Assembly: GCF_000739875.1 (NCBI RefSeq)
Contig: NZ_BBJR01000025.1
Coordinates: 98,424-162,423 of the forward strand
Length of the DNA stretch: 64,000 bases
Origin: Comamonas aquatica NBRC 14918
GTDB taxonomy: Bacteria > Pseudomonadota > Gammaproteobacteria > Burkholderiales > Burkholderiaceae_C
Direction: 5' to 3'
Part shown: positions 17,711 through 27,912 of the stretch, piece by piece
How the letters are laid out: each line of letters starts with the position of its first letter
Numbering within the stretch: position 1 is the stretch's first letter
Program-made: the position numbers and the translations under genes
Notes under the pieces: model-generated
What the model saw: only the letters and a program-made list of their open reading frames with translations
What the model was told of the DNA's origin: nothing
Database searches by the model: none

Positions 17711-18640
17711 ATGGATATTTTTCTGCAACAAATCATCAACGGCCTGACGGCGGGCAGCGTGTATGCGCTGGTCGCGTTGGGCTACACCATGGTCTACGGC
17801 ATCATCGGCCTGATCAACTTCGCCCATGGCGACGTGGTCATGGTCGGCGCCATGATCGCCACCAGCGTCGTGCTGGCACTGGTCGGCCACTATGGTGACG
17901 TCTCTGTGTTCGTGGCCGTGGGCGCTGCCCTGGTGGTGTCCATTCCCGTGTGCATGGCCCTGGGCTGGACGGCCGAGCGCATCGCCTACCGCCCACTGCG
18001 CCGCGCACCCCGCCTGGCAGCACTGATCACGGCGATCGGCGTGTCCATCATCATCCAGAACGTGGCCATGATGTTCTGGGGCCGCAACTATCTGAACTTC
18101 CCACACATCATCGAGCCCAGCGTGCTGCAGCTCGGCGATGCGCGACTGAGCATGCTGCAGATCGCCATCATGCTGGGCTCGGCCCTGATCATGGTGGCCT
18201 TGCTGCTGCTGGTGCACAAGACCCGCCTGGGCATGGCCATGCGCGCCACGGCACAGAACCGTGAAGTCGCAGGCCTGATGGGCGTGAACATCAACACCGT
18301 CATCTCGGCCGCCTTCCTGATCGGCTCGGCCCTGGCCGCCGTCGCCGGCGTGATGATCACCAGCTATTACGGCGTGGCACAGTACACCATGGGCTTCATG
18401 CTGGGCCTCAAGGCCTTCACGGCCGCGGTGCTGGGCGGCATTGGCAACCTGGGCGGCGCCATGCTGGGCGGCCTGCTGCTGGGCCTGATCGAGGCCCTGG
18501 GCTCCGGCTATGTCGGCAGCCTGACCAATGGCGTCTTCGGCAGTCACTACCAGGACGTCTTCAGCTTCATCGTGCTGGTCGTGGTGCTGATCTTCCGTCC
18601 CTCGGGCCTGCTGGGCGAACGTTCGGGAGACCGCGCATGA
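17711..18640 (+). CDS. livH: Branched-chain amino acid ABC permease LivH
   Basis: This 309-residue inner-membrane permease begins FLQQIINGLTAGSVYALVALGYTMVYGIIGLINFAHGDVVMVG, the LivH signature. It has about eight membrane segments and the ATPase-coupling loop near LMGVNINTVISAAFLIGSALA. It forms the channel together with LivM. Its stop overlaps the livM start (ATGA), so the two are translationally coupled. Confidence 0.94.
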   Translation: MDIFLQQIINGLTAGSVYALVALGYTMVYGIIGLINFAHGDVVMVGAMIATSVVLALVGHYGDVSVFVAVGAALVVSIPVCMALGWTAERIAYRPLRRAPRLAALITAIGVSIIIQNVAMMFWGRNYLNFPHIIEPSVLQLGDARLSMLQIAIMLGSALIMVALLLLVHKTRLGMAMRATAQNREVAGLMGVNINTVISAAFLIGSALAAVAGVMITSYYGVAQYTMGFMLGLKAFTAAVLGGIGNLGGAMLGGLLLGLIEALGSGYVGSLTNGVFGSHYQDVFSFIVLVVVLIFRPSGLLGERSGDRA

Positions 18641-19728
18641 ACCACACACTTGCTTCCAAAGACCGCACGCCGGTCAAAGTCTGGTTGGGGGCCTTCGCCA
18701 TCGGTGCCGTGCTGCTGATCCTGCCCTTCTTGCTGGGCGCGACCGCCGGCCAGGGCTGGATCCGCATCCTGAACTTTGCCCTGCTGTATGTGATGCTGGC
18801 CCTGGGCCTGAACATCGTGGTGGGTTTTGCCGGCCTGCTCGACCTGGGCTACATCGCCTTCTACGCCGTGGGTGCCTATGCCTGGGCCCTGCTGGCCTCC
18901 CCCCACTTCGATTTGCACCTGCCCTTCTGGGTGGTCCTGCCGATCGGTGTGGCGCTGGCTGCGATGGCGGGCATCGCGCTGGGCTTTCCCGTGCTCAAGC
19001 TGCGCGGGGATTACCTGGCCATCGTGACGCTGGGGTTCGGTGAAAACATCCGCATCTTCATGAACAACCTGGATGCGCCGGTCAACATCACCAACGGCCC
19101 GCAAGGCATCAACCGCATCGACACCATCAAGGTGGGTGAATGGGCACTGGGCCGCCCGGAGACCATCCTCGGGTTCCGCATCACCGGCCCCGAGAAGTAC
19201 TACTACCTGCTGATGGCGCTGGTGATTCTGATCATCTTCGTGTGCATACGCCTGCAGAACTCGCGCGTTGGCCGCGCCTGGGAAGCCGTGCGCGAAGACG
19301 AAATCGCCGCCAAGGCGATGGGCATCAACACCCGCAACATCAAGCTCATGGCGTTTGGCATGGGTGCCAGCTTTGGTGGTGTGGCCGGCTGCCTGTTTGC
19401 CTCGATGCAGGGCTTTGTCAGTCCCGAGAGCTTCGGCCTGAGCGAATCCATCGCCATCCTGTGCATGGTGGTGCTGGGCGGAATGGGCCATGTGCCTGGC
19501 GTGGTCGCCGGCACCCTGCTGCTGTCGATCTTTCCCGAAATCCTGCGCAATGTGGTGGTGCCGATTCAGCAAACCCTGTTTGGCGATGTGCTCGTGGATC
19601 CCGATGCCATCCGCATGCTGCTGTTCGGTATCGCGCTGGTGGCCGTGATGATTTTCCGCCCCGAAGGTCTGTGGCCCTCGCAGGTGCGCAAACGTGAACT
19701 CAACCGTGGCAAGGAGCAGAAAGCATGA
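18637..19728 (+). CDS. livM: Branched-chain amino acid ABC permease LivM
   Basis: This 363-residue second permease has the LivM motif GLNIVVGFAGLLDLGYIAFYAVGAY and the coupling loop RVGRAWEAVREDEIAAKAMGIN. About ten hydrophobic segments are visible. Both ends overlap neighbours by the ATGA pattern (livH before, livG after), showing one coupled operon. Confidence 0.94.
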   Translation: MNHTLASKDRTPVKVWLGAFAIGAVLLILPFLLGATAGQGWIRILNFALLYVMLALGLNIVVGFAGLLDLGYIAFYAVGAYAWALLASPHFDLHLPFWVVLPIGVALAAMAGIALGFPVLKLRGDYLAIVTLGFGENIRIFMNNLDAPVNITNGPQGINRIDTIKVGEWALGRPETILGFRITGPEKYYYLLMALVILIIFVCIRLQNSRVGRAWEAVREDEIAAKAMGINTRNIKLMAFGMGASFGGVAGCLFASMQGFVSPESFGLSESIAILCMVVLGGMGHVPGVVAGTLLLSIFPEILRNVVVPIQQTLFGDVLVDPDAIRMLLFGIALVAVMIFRPEGLWPSQVRKRELNRGKEQKA

Positions 19729-20582
19729 GTGCAGTGCCACCCACTTCCAGCACAACCCCGCGAGAGCCCTTGCTCGTCGCCAAGGGGCTGAGCAAACGCT
19801 TTGGCGGCCTGCAGGCCCTCAAGGACGTGAGCTTCGAGATCCGCAAGGGTGAAATCTTCGGCCTGATCGGCCCGAACGGTGCCGGCAAGACCACGCTGTT
19901 CAACGTGATGACGGCGCTCTACATCCCGGAGTCGGGCAGTTGCCTGTTCAACGGCGTCGAGCTCACCCGCCTCAAGCCTTACCAGATTGCCGCGCAAGGC
20001 ATGGCTCGGACCTTCCAGAACATCCGTCTGTTCGCCTCGCTCACGGCGCTGGAGAACGTGATGATCGGCCAGCACCTGCGCACCAAGGCCGGCCTGTGGG
20101 GCGCGGTCACGCGCAACCAGGCCACCCGCGCCGAAGAGGCACGCACGGAAGCGCGCGCCCTGGAGCTGCTGAACTACGTGGGAATTGGCCATGTGGCCAA
20201 CGAAGTGGCGTCTTCGCTGTCGTACGGCGACCAACGCCGCCTGGAAATTGCCCGCGCACTGGCCACCGGCCCCTCGCTGCTGGCACTGGACGAGCCTGCC
20301 GCCGGCATGAACCCGTCAGAAACCGTGGTGCTGCGCGCGCTGATCGAAAAGATCCGTGATGACGGCATCACCGTGCTGCTGATCGAGCACGACATGAAGC
20401 TGGTCATGAACATGTGCGACCGCGTGCTGGTGCTGGAATACGGCCAGGTCCTGTCCTATGGACAGCCCCACGACGTGCAGCACGATCCGCGCGTAATCGA
20501 AGCCTACCTGGGCAAGGGCGCCGCACAGGATCTGCTGCTGCATCCCCCAGCCACCCCACAGAACCCGTCCACCCATGACTGA
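19725..20582 (+). CDS. livG: Branched-chain amino acid ABC ATPase LivG
   Basis: This 285-residue cytosolic ATPase has Walker A GPNGAGKTT, the LivG-type TFQNIRLFASLTALENVMIG Q-loop region, signature SLSYGDQRRLEIARAL (Leu-Ser-Tyr-Gly variant typical of LivG) and Walker B LLALDEPAAGMNP. It powers LivHM as a heterodimer with LivF. It overlaps livM by 4 bp and livF by 8 bp. Confidence 0.95.
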   Translation: MSAVPPTSSTTPREPLLVAKGLSKRFGGLQALKDVSFEIRKGEIFGLIGPNGAGKTTLFNVMTALYIPESGSCLFNGVELTRLKPYQIAAQGMARTFQNIRLFASLTALENVMIGQHLRTKAGLWGAVTRNQATRAEEARTEARALELLNYVGIGHVANEVASSLSYGDQRRLEIARALATGPSLLALDEPAAGMNPSETVVLRALIEKIRDDGITVLLIEHDMKLVMNMCDRVLVLEYGQVLSYGQPHDVQHDPRVIEAYLGKGAAQDLLLHPPATPQNPSTHD

Positions 20583-21306
20583 AGCCACATCCTCGACCCC
20601 TTTGCTGGATGTGCGCGGCATTGATGTTGCCTACGGCGGCATCCGCGCCGTGCGCCAGCTGAATCTGCATGTCCACCCTGGCGAGCTGGTGGCCCTGATC
20701 GGCGCCAACGGCGCCGGCAAAAGCACCACGCTGCGCGCCATCTGCGGGCTGGTCCCGCTGGCGGCTGGCAGCATCCATTACCAGGGCCAAAGCCTGGCGG
20801 GCCAGCCCGTGCAAAGCATGGTGCGCCAAGGCCTGGTCATGGTGCCCGAAGGGCGCGGCATCTTCCCGCAGCTGACGATCGAAGAAAACCTGTACATGGG
20901 GGCCTACACCCGCACGGACAAGGACGGTGTGGCCCAGGACCTGGAAGGCGTCTTCACACGCTTTCCGCGCCTGGCCGAACGCCGCAAGCAAACTGCGGGC
21001 ACCCTCTCGGGCGGCGAGCAGCAGATGCTGGCGATGGGCCGGGCCATCCTGTCCCAACCCAAGCTGCTGTTGCTGGACGAGCCGACCATGGGCCTGGCAC
21101 CGATCATGGTAGACAAGATCTTCGAGGTGATTGCCGACATTTCGCAACGCGGCGTGACCATCTTGCTGATTGAGCAGAACGCCCGCCTGGCGCTGGAAGT
21201 GAGCCAGCGCGGCTATGTGCTGGAGTCGGGGGAACTCACCCTGCAGGGCCCGGCGCACGATCTGCTGCACGACCCCAAGGTGCGCGCCGCCTACCTGGGC
21301 GAATAA
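20575..21306 (+). CDS. livF: Branched-chain amino acid ABC ATPase LivF
   Basis: This 243-residue second ATPase has Walker A GANGAGKST, the family phrase VMVPEGRGIFPQLTIEENL, signature TLSGGEQQMLAMGRAL-like LSGGEQQ and Walker B LLLLDEPTMGLAP. It starts inside the end of livG (8-bp overlap). A terminator 20 bp past the stop ends the operon. Confidence 0.95.
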   Translation: MTEATSSTPLLDVRGIDVAYGGIRAVRQLNLHVHPGELVALIGANGAGKSTTLRAICGLVPLAAGSIHYQGQSLAGQPVQSMVRQGLVMVPEGRGIFPQLTIEENLYMGAYTRTDKDGVAQDLEGVFTRFPRLAERRKQTAGTLSGGEQQMLAMGRAILSQPKLLLLDEPTMGLAPIMVDKIFEVIADISQRGVTILLIEQNARLALEVSQRGYVLESGELTLQGPAHDLLHDPKVRAAYLGE

Positions 21307-21326
21307 ACGCCCTCCACGGCACGACC

Positions 21327-21356
21327 ACAGGCTTCCCGACGGAAGCCTGTTTTTCA
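21327..21356 (+). terminator. Rho-independent terminator of the liv operon
   Basis: The hairpin ACAGGCTTCC-CGAC-GGAAGCCTGT is followed by TTTTTC, 20 bp after the livF stop. Confidence 0.9.
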
Positions 21357-21413
21357 TTCACGATCTTGTTGGTGGGGTCTTGGTCCGTCGCTCCAACCGC
21401 CACTGCCCCAGAT

Positions 21414-21896
21414 TCAAAGCCTGGGCGCTTGCGGCGCGGGCGCAGTTGCCGTGTGGCGCAACTGCTGTTCCAGTTGGCCCACGTAGGCCGCCGTGCTGTT
21501 GTCGCTTTCCTGCGCACGGGCCTGCAAGTGGGCCTCCAGCGTGTCCATGCGGTCCATCAAGCGCCGCTCTTCCTCCTGGTGCAGGCTCTCTATCGCCGCC
21601 CGCAGCTCGGTGAACCGTGAGGCTTCCGCCTTGTCGGCCAGCTCACGCTGGGCGTGCATTTCCTTGGCGTGCGCGCGTGCTTCCAACAGCCATGCCCCCT
21701 GCATTGCGATCACATAGGCAATGAAGACGATGGTCATCAGGGCTGTTAATCCCATCAGGATCAAGCCCAGCGGGAGGTCCACCGTGGTGAAGCCCAGGGA
21801 TGTGGGCACCGTTTGTGCCAGGTACGGAAAGTTGAAGAAGCCCAGAAAGCCGATGATCAGAATGATCAAGGTCAGCAGTGCAATGCGAGATTTCAT
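21414..21896 (-). CDS. LapA-like membrane protein with C-terminal coiled coil
   Basis: This 160-residue protein has two membrane helices (IALLTLIILIIGFLGFFNF at about 4-22 and GLILMGLTALMTIVFIAYVIAMQ at about 44-66). A charged helical tail (about 70-150) follows, rich in Glu/Arg/Gln (RELADKAEASRFTELRAAIE), which probably forms a coiled coil in the cytosol. The two-helix plus tail layout resembles LapA/DUF1049 proteins. I do not recognise a precise function. It lies alone between the liv operon and acetyl-CoA synthetase. Confidence 0.6.
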   Translation of the reverse strand: MKSRIALLTLIILIIGFLGFFNFPYLAQTVPTSLGFTTVDLPLGLILMGLTALMTIVFIAYVIAMQGAWLLEARAHAKEMHAQRELADKAEASRFTELRAAIESLHQEEERRLMDRMDTLEAHLQARAQESDNSTAAYVGQLEQQLRHTATAPAPQAPRL

Positions 21897-22002
21897 GAGT
21901 GTTACCTTTGCGCTGTTTTACCTGTGTTTGTACCGCAACTGGCCGCACCCATTCGCCAGCGTGCGGCACATTCAGGCTCAGCCCTGCTCCTACACGCCGG
22001 CA

Positions 22003-22028
22003 TAAAAAAAGCCACCCGAAGGTGGCTG
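22003..22028 (-). terminator. Rho-independent terminator of acetyl-CoA synthetase
   Basis: On the minus strand the stem AGCCACC-TTCG-GGTGGCT is followed by seven T, about 40 bp past the acs stop. Confidence 0.9.
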
Positions 22029-22069
22029 GCAGGCGCGCAGCGCCCACCGGGCAACAAGCCCACTCCATC

Positions 22070-24064
22070 TCAGTTGGTCTTGGCCAACTGCTCCAGGATG
22101 GCGGGATTTTCCAGCGTGCTGGTGTCCTGGGTGATCGACTCGCCCTTGGCGATCGAGCGCAACAGTCGGCGCATGATCTTGCCGCTGCGGGTCTTGGGCA
22201 GGTTCTCGCCAAAGCGGATGTCCTTGGGCTTGGCGATAGGACCGATTTCCTTGGCCACCCAGTTGCGCAGCTCGTTGGCCAGGGCCTTGGCTTCTTCGCC
22301 GGTGGGCACGGGGCGCTTGAGCACCACGAAGGCGCAGATGGCTTCCCCGGTCAAATCATCGGGACGCCCCACCACTGCGGCTTCGGCCACCAGATCGGTC
22401 TTGGCCACCAGAGCAGATTCGATCTCCATGGTCCCCATGCGGTGGCCAGAGACGTTCAACACGTCGTCGATACGGCCGGTGATGCGGAAGTAGCCTCGGT
22501 CTTCGCTGCGTACCGCGCCATCGCCGGCCAGGTAATAGCCCTTGAGTTCTTCAGGGAAGTAGCTCTTCTTGAAGCGCTCGGGGTCGCCCCAGATGTTGCG
22601 GATCATTGACGGCCAAGGCTTCTTCACCACCAGGATACCGCCGGCACCGTTGGGCATGTCGTTGCCAGATTCATCAACGATGGCAGCGGTGATGCCGGGC
22701 AGCGGCAGCGTGCACGAGCCAGGCACCAGCGGCGTGGCACCGGGCAGTGGCGTGATCATGTGTCCGCCGTTTTCGGTCTGCCAGAAAGTGTCCACGATCG
22801 GGCAGCGCTCGCCGCCGATGTTCTTGTAGTACCACATCCAGGCTTCGGGGTTGATGGGCTCGCCCACGCTACCCAGGATGCGCAGCGACGACAGGTTCCA
22901 GTTCTTGGGGTGCACCTTCTCGTCGGACTCGGCGGCCTTGATCAGCGAACGGATGGCCGTAGGCGCGGTGTAGAACACCGTGCAGCCGTGGCGCTCGATC
23001 ATCTGCCAGAAGCGGCCGGCGTTCGGGAAGGTGGGCACGCCTTCGAACACGATCTGCGTGGCACCTGCCGCCAGCGGTCCATAGGCCACATAGGTATGTC
23101 CAGTGATCCAGCCGATGTCGGCCGTGCACCAGAACACATCGCTGTCCTTCATGTCGAAGGTCCAGTTCACCGTCTGGCGTGCCCACAACATGTAGCCACC
23201 CGTGGAGTGCTGCACGCCCTTGGGCTTGCCGGTGGAGCCGCTGGTGTAGAGGATGAACAGCGGGTGCTCGGCCCCCACGGCCACAGGGGGACACTCGGTG
23301 CTTTGGCCATTCAGCAAGGCCGCGAAGGTGATGTCACGGCCCGCCACCATCTTGCAGGCCGTCGCCGTGCGCTCATACACCAGCACATGCTTGACGGCTT
23401 CGCAGCCGCCCATGGCCAGGGCTTCGTCCACAATCGCCTTGAGCGGCAGCTCCTTGCCACCACGCATCTGGGAGTTGGAGGTGATCACGGCCGACGCACC
23501 GACGTCCACAATCCGTTCCTGGACGGCCTTGGCCGAGAAGCCGCCGAACACCACGCTGTGCGTCGCACCGATGCGGGCACAGGCCTGCATGGCCACCACG
23601 CCCTCAATCGTCATGGGCATGTAGATCAGGACGCGGTCGCCCTTCTGGATGCCCAGGGACTTCAGTCCATTGGCGAATTGCGCCACGCGCTGCAGCAGTT
23701 CGCGGTAGGTGACCTTGGTGACCTGGCCGTCATCCGCCTCGAAAATGATGGCGGTCTTGTGCTCGACCGCAGTGCCCATGTGCTTGTCCAGGCAGTTCGC
23801 GCTGGCATTCAGTTCGCCATCGGCAAACCAGCGATAGAACGGTGGGTTGCTTTCGTCGAGCACCTGGGTGAAAGGCTTGCTCCACACCACGTTCTCGCGC
23901 GCCAGGCGGGCCCAGTAGCCCTCGTAATCCTTCTGAGCCTCGGCGCACAAGGCCTCATAGGCCGGCATGCCGGAGATACGGGCATTCTTTTGGACCGCCT
24001 CCGAAGGAGGAAACACGCGGTTTTCCACCAATACGGACTCGATCGCAGAGCTGGGTGCATTCAT
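22070..24064 (-). CDS. acs: Acetyl-CoA synthetase (AMP-forming)
   Basis: This 664-residue enzyme activates acetate with ATP and CoA. The AMP-binding core has [20 protein letters not shown] (P-loop-like A3 motif), [29 protein letters not shown] (A5) and [16 protein letters not shown] (A7). The C-terminal A10 motif [12 protein letters not shown] contains Lys629, which is needed for adenylation and is the usual acetylation switch. Length and ends match the Acs family. The start at 24064 follows GGAG at a normal spacing. Divergent gene 24262-24888 shares the upstream gap, and a terminator follows. Confidence 0.96.
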   Translation of the reverse strand: MNAPSSAIESVLVENRVFPPSEAVQKNARISGMPAYEALCAEAQKDYEGYWARLARENVVWSKPFTQVLDESNPPFYRWFADGELNASANCLDKHMGTAVEHKTAIIFEADDGQVTKVTYRELLQRVAQFANGLKSLGIQKGDRVLIYMPMTIEGVVAMQACARIGATHSVVFGGFSAKAVQERIVDVGASAVITSNSQMRGGKELPLKAIVDEALAMGGCEAVKHVLVYERTATACKMVAGRDITFAALLNGQSTECPPVAVGAEHPLFILYTSGSTGKPKGVQHSTGGYMLWARQTVNWTFDMKDSDVFWCTADIGWITGHTYVAYGPLAAGATQIVFEGVPTFPNAGRFWQMIERHGCTVFYTAPTAIRSLIKAAESDEKVHPKNWNLSSLRILGSVGEPINPEAWMWYYKNIGGERCPIVDTFWQTENGGHMITPLPGATPLVPGSCTLPLPGITAAIVDESGNDMPNGAGGILVVKKPWPSMIRNIWGDPERFKKSYFPEELKGYYLAGDGAVRSEDRGYFRITGRIDDVLNVSGHRMGTMEIESALVAKTDLVAEAAVVGRPDDLTGEAICAFVVLKRPVPTGEEAKALANELRNWVAKEIGPIAKPKDIRFGENLPKTRSGKIMRRLLRSIAKGESITQDTSTLENPAILEQLAKTN

Positions 24065-24261
24065 GGTTTTGTCTCCTTGCTATCTGGTGATTGTTGGGGC
24101 AAATGTCGGTTTCAGCACTTACATACCACTGACGTCCCCCAGTCGATTAGTCAAGCAAAAATAATGGCTTAGCTAGGGTTTCCCCTTGGAGGCAGCGCAT
24201 ACAATGCCTGCCCGGCGCCTTGGCGCCTTTTTTGCGTCTTTTCCTTCAACCACCCACCATC
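24065..24261. promoter_or_regulatory. Divergent promoter region acs / UPF0114 gene
   Basis: This 197-bp gap between divergent starts must hold both promoters. AT-richer sequence around 24110-24170 is the likely place. I did not find boxes that I would assign with confidence. Confidence 0.3.
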
Positions 24262-24888
24262 ATGGCCTCCTTAGACCCTCATTCTGAGTCGCCTGTCTCC
24301 ACCTCACCCAACTCGCCCATGCGCCCCCTGCCCAGTCTGATTTTTGCCAGCCGCTGGCTGCAATTGCCCCTGTACCTTGGACTGATCGCAGCCCAAGGCG
24401 TGTATGTCTGGCACTTCCTGGTGGAGTTGTGGCACCTGATTGAGGCCGCCTTTGGCAGCCAGACGGCGCTGCAGGCCCTGATCCACAACATCGGCTACAA
24501 GCCCGAGGCCCCCATGACGGGCCTGAACGAAACCATCATCATGCTGGTGGTCCTGGCCCTGATTGATGTGGTCATGATCTCCAACCTGCTGATCATGGTG
24601 ATCGTCGGCGGCTACGAAACCTTTGTGAGCCGGCTGGGCCTGGACAGCCACCCGGACCAGCCGGAATGGCTGGACCACGTGAATGCCTCCGTGCTGAAGG
24701 TCAAACTGGCCCTGTCCATCATCGGTATCAGCTCCATCCACCTGCTCAAGACCTTCATCAACGCCGGCAACTACGATGTCAAGGTGCTGATGTGGCAGAC
24801 CATCATCCATGCGGTGTTCCTGCTCAGCGCTTTGGCGATTGCCTACACCGACAAGCTGATCCACAGCAACCACCACCCCAGCCACTGA
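24262..24888 (+). CDS. UPF0114 (YqhA/TIGR00645) membrane protein
   Basis: This 208-residue protein has an Arg/Trp-rich start [22 protein letters not shown] and four membrane segments (about 38-58, 91-120, 143-163, 175-195). The conserved middle [25 protein letters not shown] and the [10 protein letters not shown] segment are typical of the UPF0114 family. The biochemical role of the family is unknown to me. ATG 24262 is chosen over an upstream in-frame ATG because the family N terminus begins nearby. It is monocistronic, with a terminator downstream. Confidence 0.85.
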   Translation: MASLDPHSESPVSTSPNSPMRPLPSLIFASRWLQLPLYLGLIAAQGVYVWHFLVELWHLIEAAFGSQTALQALIHNIGYKPEAPMTGLNETIIMLVVLALIDVVMISNLLIMVIVGGYETFVSRLGLDSHPDQPEWLDHVNASVLKVKLALSIIGISSIHLLKTFINAGNYDVKVLMWQTIIHAVFLLSALAIAYTDKLIHSNHHPSH

Positions 24889-24910
24889 GGCATTTCCGCC
24901 TCGATCCCGC

Positions 24911-24947
24911 CAAGCCCGGAGCCTCCACTCCGGGCTTTTTGCTTTTA
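24911..24947 (+). terminator. Rho-independent terminator of the UPF0114 gene
   Basis: The hairpin AGCCCGGAG-CCTC-CACTCCGGGCT is followed by TTTTGCTTTT, 24 bp past the stop. Confidence 0.9.
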
Positions 24948-25032
24948 TCGGCTTTTGACACCGGCTCGCAGCCGCTTGCCACCAATTGCCAGCGGATATC
25001 GCCAAGGCTTTCGCCAAGGCATGTGGAAACTC

Positions 25033-25061
25033 TTGACATCCATATGCCGAATAGTTAGAAT
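25033..25061 (+). promoter_or_regulatory. Strong sigma-70 promoter of proVWX
   Basis: TTGACA (25033-25038), exactly 17 bp, then TAGAAT (25056-25061) is the best promoter match in the chromosomal part of the window. A transcript from about 25068 would carry a leader of about 365 nt before proV. The AT palindrome AATAAGCAGCTTATT overlaps the -10 side and could be a regulator site. Confidence 0.7.
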
Positions 25062-25067
25062 AAGCAG

Positions 25068-25432
25068 CTTATTAACAACCTGCCATGCAGGTAATCCGAA
25101 TCTTGATGGCTCGGATTAACCCGGCAGTTGCCTGTTTCCGCAACGGTGCAACTGCCACAGCGCCGAACTTTCGGCCCTGATGCACGGACATGTTTGGATC
25201 ATGTGGCGCGCCTGTCGGTGCGCGGCCTCTGCCCTCTCTTGCGGCCCTTGCGCACCTTTCAGCGTGCCATTCGGGCCCAGTCTAAAACCCTTCATGACGG
25301 CCAGGTTGCTGCAACCCGGCCCGTGCATCGGTCGGCATGACTTTCGGCTTCGCGTGTAGGCCGTCCAAGCCTCGCTTGTGACGCGGCTGCACTGTGTGTA
25401 ACCCCCAAGAACAAATCAAGGGAGGACAACCA
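25068..25432 (+). promoter_or_regulatory. Long folded 5' leader of proV (candidate cis-regulatory RNA)
   Basis: Several stems can form: TAATCCGA/TCGGATTA (25092-25118), GGCAGTTGC/GCAACTGCC (25123-25156, with CCG/CGG inside), GGTGCGC/GCGCACC (25217-25256) and GGCC-GGTTG-CTG-CAACC-GGCC (25299-25321). CTGCC at 25080-25084 can pair with GGCAG at 25123-25127, which would break the second stem, so alternative folds exist. No credible ORF or T-run terminator is present. I cannot assign it to a known riboswitch class. Confidence 0.45.
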
Positions 25433-26767
25433 GTGGCCAAACAAATTCGCATCGAAAACGTCTTCAAGGTCTTTGGCGATCAGCCAAAACAGGCCTTGGA
25501 CCTGGTGCGCCAAGGGCTTTCCAAGCAACAAATCCTCGAACGTACCGGTCAATCGATCGGCGTGTTCGACGCCGACTTCACCATCGAAGCCGGGGAGATC
25601 TTCGTCGTCATGGGCCTGTCCGGCTCCGGCAAGTCGACCCTGGTGCGCATGCTCAACCGTTTGATTGAGCCCACCAGCGGCCGCATCGTGGTGGACGGAC
25701 AGGACATCAATGGGCTGAACGACAAGGACCTGCGCGCGCTGCGCCGCAAGGACATCTCTATGGTGTTCCAGTCCTTCGCCCTGATGCCGCACATGAGCGT
25801 GCTGGACAACACGGCCTTCGGCCTGGAGATGGCCGGCGTCGACAAGGGCACGCGCCAGAAGGCCGCCCAGGAAGCCCTGGAGCAGGTCGGCCTGGGCGCC
25901 TGGGGCACCAGCTACCCGGACGAGCTGTCCGGCGGCATGCAACAGCGCGTGGGCCTGGCCCGCGCCCTGGCCTCCGACCCCAGCATCCTGCTGATGGACG
26001 AGGCGTTCTCCGCCCTGGACCCCATCATCCGCACCGAGATGCAGTCCGAGCTGCTGCGCCTGCAGGAATCCAAGCGCCGCACCATCGTCTTCATCTCGCA
26101 CGATCTGGACGAGGCGATGCGCATCGGTGACCGCATTGCCATCATGAAGGACGGCCAAGTCATCCAGGTCGGCACGCCCGACGAGATCCTGCGCAGCCCG
26201 GCCAACGACTACGTGCGCAGCTTCATCAAGGGCGTGGATGCCGCCGCCGTGTTCAAGGCGTCGGACATTGCGCGCCAAGCGTTGACCATCGTGTCCGAAC
26301 ACAACGATCGCGGGTGCCGCGCGGCGTTGCGCCTGATTGAGGACTCGGACCGCGACCACGCCTACGTGCTCAACGCGCGCCGGCGCCTGCTGGGGGTGGT
26401 CTCCGCCCAGTCGCTGCGCGACGCCCTGCATGGCCGCGAGGGCATGCTGGGCCTGCAGCACGCCTTCATCGACAACGTGGTGCCGATCGATGCCGCCACG
26501 CCGGTGGCGGACCTGTTCGGCCCCATGGCCTCCGCGCCCTGCCCGCTGCCGGTGCTGGGCGAGGACCGCAAATTCCTGGGCGTCATCAGCCGCACCACCA
26601 TGATGCGCTTCCTGGACCGCGACACCCCGCCGGTGCCACCGCCACAACCGGTGCAGCCGCCCGTCACGCTCAACCCCATGTTCCCCACGGGAGAGGCGGA
26701 CACCCCCGCGATGCTGCACGAGCATTCGGACGCGCCCGCCACCGACAAGGAGAACAAGCATGAGTGA
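25433..26767 (+). CDS. proV: Glycine betaine/L-proline ABC transporter ATPase ProV
   Basis: This 444-residue ATPase belongs to an osmoprotectant importer. The ProV-specific N terminus ([20 protein letters not shown]) precedes Walker [10 protein letters not shown] (61-69), the Q loop [11 protein letters not shown], signature [15 protein letters not shown] and Walker [14 protein letters not shown]. The C-terminal part (about 290-400) holds two CBS motifs that sense ionic strength in related transporters, followed by a proline-rich tail. The GTG start at 25433 has GGGAGG 8 bases upstream. It overlaps proW by 8 bp. Confidence 0.95.
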   Translation: MAKQIRIENVFKVFGDQPKQALDLVRQGLSKQQILERTGQSIGVFDADFTIEAGEIFVVMGLSGSGKSTLVRMLNRLIEPTSGRIVVDGQDINGLNDKDLRALRRKDISMVFQSFALMPHMSVLDNTAFGLEMAGVDKGTRQKAAQEALEQVGLGAWGTSYPDELSGGMQQRVGLARALASDPSILLMDEAFSALDPIIRTEMQSELLRLQESKRRTIVFISHDLDEAMRIGDRIAIMKDGQVIQVGTPDEILRSPANDYVRSFIKGVDAAAVFKASDIARQALTIVSEHNDRGCRAALRLIEDSDRDHAYVLNARRRLLGVVSAQSLRDALHGREGMLGLQHAFIDNVVPIDAATPVADLFGPMASAPCPLPVLGEDRKFLGVISRTTMMRFLDRDTPPVPPPQPVQPPVTLNPMFPTGEADTPAMLHEHSDAPATDKENKHE

Positions 26768-27872
26768 AGTGAACCCAAACACCGCCGCCACCCAGGACCC
26801 CTGGAGCACCAGCGCCGCACCCGCCGCCGATCCCTGGTCGGCCGCCAGCACCCCGGCCGCCGCCACCGATCCCTGGGGCGCCGCAGCCGCTGCGCCCGAT
26901 GCTGCTGTGCCCGCCACCGACTGGCTGACCAGCCCGGCCAGCGCCACGCCTGATGCACCGCTGTCCCTGTGGGATCAACTGCAGACCGATGGGCTGCCGA
27001 TCGAGGCCTGGATCAACCAGGGCCTGGGCTGGGTGGTGGACAACTTCCGCCCCTTCTTCCAGGCCGTGCGCGCCCCGATCGATGCCACCCTGTCGGGGGT
27101 GGAACAACTGATGCTGGCCCTGCCCTGGCCGCTGCTGACCCTGTTCGTGGCCCTGGTGGCCTGGCAGTTTGCCGGGCGCGGCCTGGCGATCGGCACCGCG
27201 CTGTCGCTGATTGCGATTGCAGCCCTGGGCATCTGGCCCGAGGCCATGGTCACCCTGTCGCTGGTGCTGACCTCGCTGGCCTTCTGCATCGTGATTGGCC
27301 TGCCGCTGGGCGTGCTGATTGCCGCCAGCGACCGCGCCCAGCGCTGGACGCGCCCGGTGCTGGACGCCATGCAGACCACACCCGCCTTCGTCTACCTGGT
27401 GCCGGTGGTGATGCTGTTTGGCATCGGCAACGTGCCCGGGGTCATCGTGACCATCATCTTCGCGCTGCCGCCGCTGGTGCGCCTGACCAACCTGGGCATC
27501 CGCCAGGTCCGCCCCGACCTGATCGAGGCCAGTCGCGCCTACGGTGCCTCGCCCTGGCAGTTGCTGTGGAAGGTGCAACTGCCGCTGGCCATGCCCAACA
27601 TCATGGCCGGCATCAACCAGGCGCTGATGCTGTCGCTGTCGATGGTGGTGATCGCTTCCATGATCGCCGTCGGCGGTCTGGGCCAGATGGTGCTGCGCGG
27701 CATCGGCCGCCTGGACATGGGCCTGGCCACCGTCGGCGGCCTGGGCATCGTGCTGCTGGCCATCGTGCTGGACCGCATCACCCAGGCCATGGGCGAACCC
27801 CAACGTGGCGGCCTGCGCTGGTGGCACCGCGGCCCGCTGGGCTGGTTGCTCAAGCCCCGCAAAAATTCCTAA
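26760..27872 (+). CDS. proW: Glycine betaine/L-proline ABC permease ProW
   Basis: This 370-residue permease has a long Ala/Pro/Trp-rich N-terminal extension with repeated DPW units (residues about 10-50). The conserved start of the family follows ([26 protein letters not shown]). Membrane helices and the BPD coupling motif [27 protein letters not shown] complete the protein. It forms the channel with ProV in the inner membrane. The DPW-rich extension is longer than in E. coli ProW and its role is unknown. Confidence 0.95.
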   Translation: MSEVNPNTAATQDPWSTSAAPAADPWSAASTPAAATDPWGAAAAAPDAAVPATDWLTSPASATPDAPLSLWDQLQTDGLPIEAWINQGLGWVVDNFRPFFQAVRAPIDATLSGVEQLMLALPWPLLTLFVALVAWQFAGRGLAIGTALSLIAIAALGIWPEAMVTLSLVLTSLAFCIVIGLPLGVLIAASDRAQRWTRPVLDAMQTTPAFVYLVPVVMLFGIGNVPGVIVTIIFALPPLVRLTNLGIRQVRPDLIEASRAYGASPWQLLWKVQLPLAMPNIMAGINQALMLSLSMVVIASMIAVGGLGQMVLRGIGRLDMGLATVGGLGIVLLAIVLDRITQAMGEPQRGGLRWWHRGPLGWLLKPRKNS

Positions 27873-27879
27873 AACGATA

Positions 27880-27912
27880 GCTGCCTGCGCTTATTCCATG
27901 AGCGCAAGCAGC
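27880..27912. repeat. Palindromic repeat between proW and proX
   Basis: GCTGCCTGCGCT and AGCGCAAGCAGC form a nearly perfect hairpin (one C/A mismatch) in the 76-bp gap between proW and proX. It resembles the inverted repeat at 12260-12337. There is no T run, so it is not a terminator. It may act as a 3'-end stabiliser. Confidence 0.55.

Noticed and set aside
25123..25156. Hairpin as a Rho-independent terminator before proV
   Set aside because: No T run follows the stem. It is better seen as part of a folded leader.
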